A DNA stretch of 64,000 nt from positions 1,116,001-1,180,000 of the forward strand of contig CANXME010001453.1 of the NCBI GenBank assembly GCA_948144175.1. Direction: 5' to 3'. Positions within the stretch are counted from its first letter, which is position 1; every line of letters begins with the position of its first letter. Both the position numbers and the translations under genes were made by a program. The stretch comes from Closterium sp. NIES-65. Taxonomy: Eukaryota > Streptophyta > Zygnematophyceae > Desmidiales > Closteriaceae. Below are positions 1-9,800 of this stretch, one piece after another. Under the pieces are notes generated by a model. It saw only the letters and a list, made by a program, of their open reading frames with translations. It was not told where the DNA came from and searched no databases.

Positions 1-620
1 GCTTCCTAGCAGCTTCGAAGGCGTTGACCATGTCGAACCTACTTTTCAGCGCCGCTTCAAATCCTTCCCATGTGGTTGGAACCGTGGTAACACCCAAAGC
101 TAAACTCCCTAAGCTCAAAGTTGCAGCTGCATCCCCCACGCCCTATTGATGCCCGTCTGTCTGAGCCCTTCTTACAGCAGTCTTGCGTGAGTTGGCGTCA
201 GCACTCCACGCCCGGGCCCCTAGTTAGTGTAACGGAGTACTCGATCCGCTGCTGCGCGTCCGCCTCTTGCACACCGCTCGTGGCGAAGTAGTTGTTGAGC
301 ATGATCCACGTCTGCACGATTGCGTCGCGTTGGCTTGGGTCGAACGGTTTGGGCTTCTGCGGCTTGAGCACGCTTCGACGTTCCGGCAGCGCTTCCGCGC
401 CAGTCGACGCGTTGGGTGCAGGAGATGGTGCGGCATGGCCAGAAATTGACGCGAATTCACGAAGCTGTTGCATTTCAGCCCGTACCTGACGATTTTCCAA
501 CGTCAACTGTTCGAGTTGGCGCATGCGTTGAGCAAGCGTGTTTGCAAGTCGGCACCGTGGGACGATGACGTCGTAGTCTCGTCGTTGACGGTCGCTCGTT
601 GGAAGTCGCTCCCCACGAAG
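1..620 (-). pseudogene. Ty3/gypsy-type gag fragment, runs off the left edge
   Basis: Read on the minus strand, this encodes a glutamine-rich, probably coiled-coil segment (LAQRMRQLEQLTLENRQ), then a proline-basic linker ending in KPKPFDPSQRD and a stretch with WIMLNNYF. In another frame near positions 60-1 it continues as TTVPTTWEGFEAALKSRFD, the kind of W-x3-F-x3-L-x3-F block found in Gag of Ty3/gypsy elements. A stop at 198-200 and a TAG around 150 break the frame, so this copy is not functional as seen. It lies directly downstream of a primer-binding site and LTR (636-971), which fits gag position. The rest of the element lies outside the window. Family assignment rests on these Gag-like motifs only. 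Confidence 0.6.
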
Positions 621-635
621 GCTCCTGATACCAAG

Positions 636-971
636 TGTTAGGCCCCTTGGCCTAAATCCGCTAAAGAATAGCGGGGTCGACTTAGTCGAGGATGAAAACG
701 CGGCGGAAGACTTTGGCGAAAGAACTATAGGCGAAAGAGGCGAATAAGTTACTGAGTAATTGAAGTTTTGAATGAGAATTGATTGATATTGGTGGATACA
801 AGCAAGGATGATATAGCATGAAAGTTCGAATGTCGGAAAGTACTTCGTAGGACTAGAAAGTAGAAGCAAGATAAGTAGAGTGCCACATGGCACTAGAAAA
901 TCCAAGAAGATAAAGGATAAGGATGGGGTTGGGAGTTACTGTGCAAAGTGAACAGTAAAACCCCTGTAACA
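636..971 (-). repeat. 5' LTR of the minus-strand Ty3-type element, with primer-binding site
   Basis: On the minus strand the segment begins TGTTACAGGGG at 971 and ends CCTAACA at 636, so it has TG...CA ends with short inverted termini and is 336 bp long. Just downstream on the minus strand (about 621-635) is TGGTATCAGGAGC, one base different from the TGGTATCAGAGC site that pairs with initiator methionine tRNA. The gag-like frame follows. The second LTR is outside the window, so the boundaries are inferred from the ends and the primer site and not from an LTR pair. It ends only 244 bp upstream of the start codon of the DUF639 gene. Confidence 0.55.
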
Positions 972-1033
972 GTTATGTTTTCCGCTAATTTCCGCAAACC
1001 AACGGCCTTAGTTGTGCGGCGCGAAGCTGCGAG

Positions 1034-1039
1034 TATAAG
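1034..1039 (+). promoter_or_regulatory. possible TATA box of the DUF639 gene
   Basis: TATAAG lies 177 bp before the proposed start codon, in the 244-bp gap between the upstream LTR and the gene. No other promoter element is recognisable there. This is position and motif only. Confidence 0.2.
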
Positions 1040-1215
1040 GGGCACGCCACTGTGGTTCTTCAGCACCCCCAAAGTGTCTTTTATTTTGTTCAAAGCTTGT
1101 GTCTTACGTTGTTTCAGTGACCGTTTTCGTGATATTCCAAGTCCATGTGCTCTATCAGCTTAGGAACTAGAAGAACGTAATATTGTGGCAGCGTTGTCGT
1201 TTCGACGTTTCAGTT

Positions 1216-3771
1216 ATGGCCATGGCGGGGTTGCAACACCAGGGCGGCAGCATGAGCACGAGCAGCAGCGGCAGTGAGAGCAAGACGATGAAGGAGAGGC
1301 ATGCGTCGGCGGCGCTCGAGGAGCTGCGCGCCATCGTGCAGGCGTGCGCGACGTGAGTGAAAATGCCAGTGTTGCCAAAAAAAAAAAAAAAAAGCCGAGA
1401 CTGTCGCACGTGCGACGTACGTACAATGAAACTGCCATGGGACGAGAAAATTATGGTCACATGTGGGACGTGAGAAAATTGAAGCGGTCGCATGCTCGAC
1501 AGTACGACGAAATGGTTTCACGTGCGACGTGAGCACATTTCAAACGGTCGCAGTTGTGAAGGTGAGTATTTCATACGTGCAATGTGCATGTCATTTCGCA
1601 TGCGTGCTACGACTCGGAGTGAGTACGTGAGCCGAGTGCGACACGCATGCGAAATTGGCGGCTGGCGAGACCAACTCTCCTCTTCGGAAGAGGAGGGGTA
1701 AGGATGCTCCGTGACCGTTCGATGGTGCAGGCGTGCGTCCGAGTTTGTGTGTCACTCACATACCACTAACTCCTCACCCACGTGTCACCCACGTGTCACC
1801 CGCGTGTCACCCACGTGTCACCCGCGTGTCACCCGCGTGTCACCCCGTGCCAACAGCATGCTCAACAGGAAGCCGTCATCGCTGAAGCGCGCGTTCGAGC
1901 GGCGGCACCCGCAGCTGGCGGGGGAGGCGGACAGCGCGCTGTACGCCACCCACCTGCTGCTCTTCGCGCTCCACCGCGCCCTCCGCGCCTGCACCCTGCG
2001 CACCGCCCTCGCCGCTTCCAAGGTCCCCTTCCCTCCCCTCTGTCCCCTCTGCGCCATCGTCTCTCGCCCAACACCCCTTTTCCTTTGTCGCTTCGCTCCT
2101 ATCTCGCGTCCGCCACACACTGAAGCCCTTCTTTCCCCTCCCCTCCCCTCTGTGCTCACCAGACCGTGCCACTGGACCAGCTGCTGTACCGCAGCATAAC
2201 CACCTTCGCCACTCTGCACCGCATGCACCTCGAGGCCCAGCAGCAGCAGCAGCGCGCGCGACGGCAGGCGTCCAGCAAGGGCGCGGGGGCCAGCAGGGGA
2301 GCGCCGCCCAGGCCGCCGTCCATGGGGCACGAGCAGGTAGGTGCTGGCGGGCAGGGATGTGGGGGGCAGTAGTGGTGGGAAGCACGTGTGCGGCATGGGG
2401 TCAGGGCGCACGGAGCATGTGCCACCGGATTTTCTGCAAAGTAGCTTCACAGACCGCTGATGTGCCCCCTCCCCTTCATGACACCCGCCCCTGCGTCCTC
2501 CTGCTCCCCGCTGCCCCAGCAGCAGGTGCAGGCGGTGGGCAGGGAGGAGGAGAGGTTGGAGAAGGAGAGGGCTTTGCAGGCGGAGGCGATGGCGCTGGGG
2601 TTCACACGTGTGGCGCCGCTGCTGGGGGAGCTCGCCACGCCCGCCACGGCCGCCTGCCTGCACCACCACCTCGCCTTCACTCGCGCTGCCAACTCGCCCT
2701 CCGCCCAGCCGCCCCCCTCGGGCCTCTCTGCCGACCGCATGCACCAGTTTGTGGCCGCCGTGGCACAGTGAGTGGGGCGCAGGGAGTGGGGCGCAGGGAG
2801 TGGGGCGCAGTGAGTGGGGCGCAGTGAGTGGGGCGCAGTGAGTGGGGCGCAGGGAGTGGGGCGCAGTGAGTGGGGCGCAGGGAGCGGGGCGCAGTGAGTG
2901 GGGCGCAGGGAGTGGGGCGCAGTGAGTGGGGCGCAGTGAGTGGGGCGCAGTGAGTGGGGCGCAGGGAGTGGGGCGCAGTGAGTGGGGCGCAGGGAGTGGG
3001 GCGCAGGGAGTGGGGCGCAGTGAGCGGGGCGCAGGGAGTGGGGCGCAGTGAGTGGGGCGCAGGGAGTGGGGCGCAGTGAGTGGGGCGCAGGGAGTGGGGC
3101 GCAGTGAGTGGGGCGCAGTGAGTGGGGCGCAGTGAGTGGGGCGCAGGGAGTGGGGCGCAGTGAGTGGGGCGCAGGGAGTGGGGCGCAGTGAGTGGGGCGC
3201 AGGGAGTGGGGCGCAGTGAGTGGGGCGCAGGGAGTGGGGCACAGTGAGTGGGGCGCAGGGAGTGGGGCGCAGTGAGTGGGGCGCAGGGAGTGGGGCGCAG
3301 TGAGTGGGGCGCAGGGAGTGGGGCGCAGTGAGTGGGGCGCAGGGAGTGGGGCGCAGTGAGTGGGGCGCAGGGAGTGGGGCGCAGTGAGTGGGGCGCAGGG
3401 AGTGGGGCGCAGTGAGTGGGGCGCAGTGAGTGGGGCGCAGGGAGTGGGGCGCAGTGAGTGGGGCGCAGTGAGTGGGGCGCAGGGAGTGGGGCGCAGTGAG
3501 TGGGGCGCAGTGAGTGGGGCGCAGTGAGTGGGGCGCAGTGAGTGGGGCGCAGGGAGTGGGGCGCAGTGAGTGGGGCGCAGTGAGTGGGGCGCAGGGAGTG
3601 GGGCGCAGTGAGTGGGGCGCAGTGAGTGGGGCGCAGGGAGTGGGGTGTGGTATGGGTGAGCGTCCCATGCGATCCCAGACTTGCCATGCCATGCCACCCG
3701 TCCACATGACCCATACCATCCGAAGCCATGCCATGGCACACATGCCGCACCTTGCCATGCACGCCCCGTGT

Positions 3772-3856
<85 letters not shown>

Positions 3857-6800
3857 GAGCAGGAGGCGATGGGCAAGCGCACGGGGGTGATAGCAGCGGC
3901 GCTGGGGCTGCAGGAGAGGGAGGTGGTGGTGGCGGAGAGCGACGCCACGCTCTACATCGACGCCCCGGGGGCGCCCAAGACGCTTGTGGGCCATGGCCGC
4001 CTCTACCTCACCCCTCTCGCCCTTTACTTCCAGGTGCGCCCTCCTTCCCACACAACACCACCTCTCTTCTCCACCTGCTGCACCTACCTTGCTCCCACAC
4101 TCCCCACCTTACTCCCTTACCAAACCCCACAACTCATCTTCCCTTCCCCCCCCCCCCCCAACCCCGCTCCCCCTCTCTGCGCATCCAGGCGGACGCCACA
4201 GGCTTCCTGCGCACGGTGGCGGGGAGGGTGGAGCGCTTTGACCTGGCAGCTGTGGGGGTGGAGGCGGCGGTAGCAGAGGTGGCGCCGGACGCGCTGGCGC
4301 TCAACGTCTTCTCCATGACGCGCTCCCTTGCCCTCTCCTCCCGCCTGTGCGCTCCCTCGCCCTCTCCTCCTCCCTGTGCGCCCTGCTCGCTCGCTCTTTC
4401 TTCCCGCCTCTCTGCTCCCATTCTTCCCGTCGCACTCCCGCTTCTGCCCAACGCCCCATGCTCATCCCATGGCCCTCCCATCCCCCATGCACCACACTTC
4501 TCCTCATCAAGTCCCCCATGCTGCTCTCCTTGTCAAGGGACCTCCCTGCCACCTGCAATCCGTGTGCACGTGGTGCTGTGAGGGCGGAAGGCAGGTGGCG
4601 TGGCGTGGGCGGTGGAGTTCATGGAGTACAAGCTGCAGTCACACCGCATGTCCACTCCCATCCCATGCCCATCCCATGGCCATCCCATGCCCATGTGATA
4701 ACCATTCCATGCCCCAATTTTCCTCATCGAGTCCTCTCTGCTGCTTCTTTTGTCTCGACAGCTCCCTCCCATGCCATGATCAAGCGTGTGCGCTGGTGTG
4801 CCGTGTGAAAAGAGTTGGAGAAGACGGAGCATCGATAGAAAGAAAGGCATACATAGGAGCCAAGAAAGGCTTGGGGATGATGATGTTGGGTGGGAGCAAG
4901 TGGTGGAAGAAGCCATTGGTCCCTAATCGTGGTTGGATTAACCAACCACAAGGAGGGGACCATGGGGGATGGGACCAACCACCCCACTTGGCTGTGAATT
5001 TGGGCTCCACCACAATTAAGTTGGATTGGCACCCAATCACAACGTGTGTACCTGCAAAGGGGTACTACAGTCTTAACTCGACTTAACACCACACTTGGTG
5101 TAAAGTCACAATCTTAGCATGCTATATTTCTAAAATTGTGGACGGGGGCAGGCAGGCGACATGGACGGTGGACTCCATAGAGTACAAGCTGCAGCGCCAT
5201 CCCATGCCCATCCCATGCCCATCCCATGCCCATCCCATGTCCATCCCATGCCCATCCCATGCCCATCCCATGCCCATCCCATGCCCATCCCATGCCCATC
5301 CCATGCCCATCCCATGCCCATCCCATGCCCATCCCATGTACATCCCATGCCCATCCCATGCCCATCTCATGCCCATCCCATGCCCATCCCATGCCCATCC
5401 TATGCCCATCCCATGCTCATCCCATGACCATTCCATGCCCATCCCATGCCCATCCCATGCCCATCCCATGCCTATCCCAAGCCCATCCCATGCCCATCCC
5501 ATGCCCATCCCATGCCCATCCCATGCCCATCCCATGCCCATCCCATGACCATCCCATGTCCATCCCATGCCCATCCCATGCCCATCTCATGCCCATCCCA
5601 TGCCCATCCCATGCCCATCCTATGCCCATCCCATGCCCATCCCATGACCATTCCATGCCCATCCCATGCCCATCCCATGCCCATCCCATGCCCATCCCAT
5701 GCCCATCCCATGCTTATCCCATGCTCATCCCATGCCCATCCCATGCCCATCCCATGCCCATCCCATGCCCATCCCATGCCCATCCCATGCCCATCCCATG
5801 CCCATCCCATGCCCATCCCATGCTCATCCCATGCCCATCCCATGCCCATCCCATGCCCATCCCATGCCCATCCCATGCCTATCCCAAGCCCATCCCATGC
5901 CCATCCCATGTCCATTCCATGCCCATCCCATGCCCATCCCATGCCCATCCCATGCCCATCCCATGACCATCCCATGCCCATCCCATGCCTATCCCATGCC
6001 CATCCCATGCCCATCCCTTGCCCATCCCATGTCCATCCCATGTCCATCCCATGCCCATCCCATGCCCATCCCATGCCCATCCCATGCCCATCCCATGCCT
6101 ATCCCATGCCCATCCCATGCCCATCCCTTGCCCATCCCATGCCCATCCCATGCCCATCTCATGCCCATCCCATGCCCATCCCATGCCCATCCCATGTCCA
6201 TTCCATGCCCATCCCATGCCCATCCCATGCCCATCCCATGACCATCCCATGCCCATCCCATGTCCATCCCATGCCCATCCCATGCCCATCTCATGCCCAT
6301 CCCATGCCCATCCCATGCCCATCCCATGCCCATCCCATGACCATCCCATGCCCATCCCATGCCTATCCCATGCCCATCCCATGCCCATCCCTTGCCCATC
6401 CCATGCCCATCCCATGCCCATCCCATGCCCATCTCATGCCCATCCCATGCCCATCCCATGTCCATCCCATGTCCATCCCATGCCCATCCCATGCCCATCC
6501 CATGCCCATCCCATGCCCATCCCATGCCTATCCCATGCCCATCCCATGCCCATCCCTTGCCCATCCCATGGCCATCCCATGCCCATCCCATGCCCATCTC
6601 ATGCCCATCCCATGCCCATCCCATGCCCATCCCATGTCCATTCCATGCCCATCCCATGCCCATCCCATGCCCATCCCATGCCCATCCCATGCCCATCCCA
6701 TGTCCATCCCATGCCCATCCCATGCCCATCTCATGCCCATCCCATGCCCATCCCATGCCCATCCTATGCCCATCCCATGCCCATCCCATGACCATTCCAT

Positions 6801-9800
6801 GCCCATCCCATGCCCATCCCATGCCCATCCCATGCCCATCCCATGCCCATCCCATGCTTATCCCATGCTCATCCCATGCCCATCCCATGCCCATCCCATG
6901 CCCATCCCATGCCCATCCCATGCCTATCCCATGCCCATCCCATGCCCATCCCATGCCCATCCCATGCCCATCTCATGCCCATCCTCGGCAGGCAGGCGAC
7001 ATGGACGGTGGAGTTCATAGAGTACAAGCTGCAGCGCCAGCGCGACCTCTGGCAGGCGCTGCTGGGGGAGGTGCTTTCCCTGCACGCCTTCCTCGCTGAC
7101 TACCGCCCCGTGCCCAGTGAGGTGCTGCCAGCTGGCACGCAGGAGGAGGAGTATGCTGCTGCTGATGATGATGATCTGAGCGATGATGTCAGCGACGATG
7201 ACGAGGGGCAAGTGGAGGAGGAGGAGGAAGAGGAGGAGGGGAGTGAGGAGGGGAAGGAGGAGGGGGAGAAGCCATCGCTGGAGGTGTTGCTGCTGGAGGA
7301 GGGCAGCCAGCAGGCCGTGTGGATGATGGTCAACGCCGTGCTGCAGCTGCAGGTGCGCCCACCCACACATGCACTCGCCCACACATGCACTCGCCCACAC
7401 ATGCACTCGCCCACACATGCACTCGCCCACACATGCACTCACCCACACATGCACTCACCCACACATGCACTCACCCACACATGCACTCACCCACACATGC
7501 ACTCACCCACACATGCACTCACCCACACATGCACTCACCCACACATGCACTCACCCACACATGCACTCGCCCACACATGCACTCACCCACACATGCACTC
7601 ACCCACACATGCATTCCGCATTGCCTCCCATGCACGTCCCCCCCTCCCATGCGCCTTGTGTTGGTGACGGAGAGGCATGCGCCACCTCCTTAGCAGCAAG
7701 CATGCGCCACCTCCTTAGCAGCAAGCTATGTTGCGCCTGACGCGTCAGGCGTTTTTGACGCTGGCGTCTGGACGGGGCGTCCAGACGCTTGACGATCAGG
7801 GCCCTCTGCCCTGGACGCCCGCTTGACGCACGCTAGTCCGGGCAGGGCAAAAAAAATTTCCGGGCAGGGGTAAAAAAACCTGCCTAGTAAGGATACGCAA
7901 GGGTTTGAATGCAAGAAGTTCACATTTGTCACCTACACTCATAAATACTCTATAAAATCCAGAAAATCCTGAAAATCTCCTAATCTCACACACAAGTTAA
8001 ATACTCCTCTTCTCACATGCATAACCTAGGGAAGAGGGGGGATTGCCACATATTCATCAGCTAGCAGCTTGTCTTCTTCCTCCTCCTCCTCATCCACCTC
8101 CTCCTGCAGAATGTATCCCTCCGGGACCGGGGGGTCTGGCTTGTTACCCTCAATTATCCCGGCCCCCTCCATCTCAGGTCGCTTGTGTGCATTATGCACC
8201 ACCAGCCAGTTGTGGGCCACGTACACCAAGTCGCGGCATTTCTCCGACCCTAGCCGGTTCCGGCGAGCCGTGTGGACTCCCTCCCACTTAGCCCAATTCC
8301 GCTTGCACGAGGAGGCCGACACGGGCTGCGCAAGGGTATGGCGCGCAATGTCAGCTAGCTCGGGGTAGTCGCATCCATGCCACTGCCACCAGCTTAGCAG
8401 ATCCCCCTTCCCAGCCCGAATCTCCTCCCGAGCCTCCACCGCGCTCTTTGTGCCGAAACTCCCATCACCGTTAATGTAGGCAAGCATCCCCTTCTGAAGC
8501 TCTTTGAAGCCACCAGCTCCACCCCTCTTGTACTTCACCAAGAAATCATGCGCACGCTCTAAGAACTCCTTCATGACTTTGGTACACTCCCTATCCCGAA
8601 GAAAGATTCCCTCCTTCTGGTTGGCCGGATTAAAAATCCGGCCAGCCACATGGAGCGCACATGCAAGGCTATCATCCCATCTAGCCTTCAGAAAATCGCT
8701 GATCTTCTCCTTATCCTCGTCGCTCAGCTGCTCCTCATCCTCCTCCAGCAATGCACTCATTTCCTCCGTCAACTGTAGCATCAGGTCATACATATTTGCC
8801 ATCATCCCCTTCTTTGTCGAGTCTGTCTTACGCATGGTGACATATGGCAGCTGCAGCAGCTTCTTGAAGAACTCTGCTGTCTTCCACCACGCAGAATCCA
8901 GCACGTACTTCTCAAACTTGTCTGCTGCCTCCTTCACCTTAGCACCTATGTTGGAAAAGTCGCCAGAAACCATAAGCGCACTCCGTATAGTCGTTTACGA
9001 ATATACGGTGTACGCAAGTCGTACGTATATTCGTTGGCGAAAGTTCGGGCTGACCCGAAAAAAAACCAGATTTCAATAGTCGCGCACGAATTGCGAATGT
9101 GCGACGCGACTCAAAATGTACGCACGTCCCACCCCAATTTGTACGCACGTCCCAACCACATTGTCACCCACACCTGTCAAAATGTGGGGACGTGAGAAAA
9201 TTTGAACCGCGCTGCACCCTATGCTATCGCGCGACGCGACTCCAATACACAAACACGAATGTCGTCAACCAGCGTAGGTGGTTCAACCACATCCTGGACT
9301 ATAAGGTAAGCTCTCATTCCCGTCATCTGTATTATCTCTCTCGTTCATTGTCTCTCAACACTCCCGCTCACCTGCACTTGATGTCGACTCCTTCTGGTAC
9401 TCCCGCAAGTGCCACTAGTGAGGCTCCTAGTGTTTCGAATGACGCGACCATGGCGGACGACGAGGATGTTCCTGTGAACACCCATGTTATTTTTAAGCAT
9501 TTCCTTACCTCTACCGAAGGTACCTCGAATGGTCCTGAGCGTACTCTCCGCATATGCCGGCACTGCAAGCTTAAGTTCATAGGGGGCGCCTTCCGTTGCG
9601 CGCAACACATCACGCGCTGGAAAGGGCTGAAACGGAAGGACGTCCGTCTTTGCAAGGCGCCTATCCCTTCTGCTGACCGCGGCGCCGTCCGCGAATTGTA
9701 CGAAGGCAAACACGCCCGCAGGGAAAGGAAGAAGAAGGCGGAGGAGATGGCGATCGAGGCGTGTGCGGGTGGAGCGAAGAAGCAGTGCATCGAAGACTTC

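Noticed and set aside
1818..4051. Long minus-strand open frames (over 400-600 codons) with proline/histidine/serine repeats
   Set aside because: They are translations of the 14-bp and GT repeats in intron 4 and of antisense exons; the repeat has no stop codons, so open length means nothing here.
5199..6986. Possible CRISPR-like array
   Set aside because: Units are contiguous 11-mers without spacers, in a eukaryotic intron.
5122..7099. Many long open frames on both strands across 5122-7099
   Set aside because: All are frames of the CCCATCCCATG array in intron 6. No unique sequence, start context or domain supports a gene.
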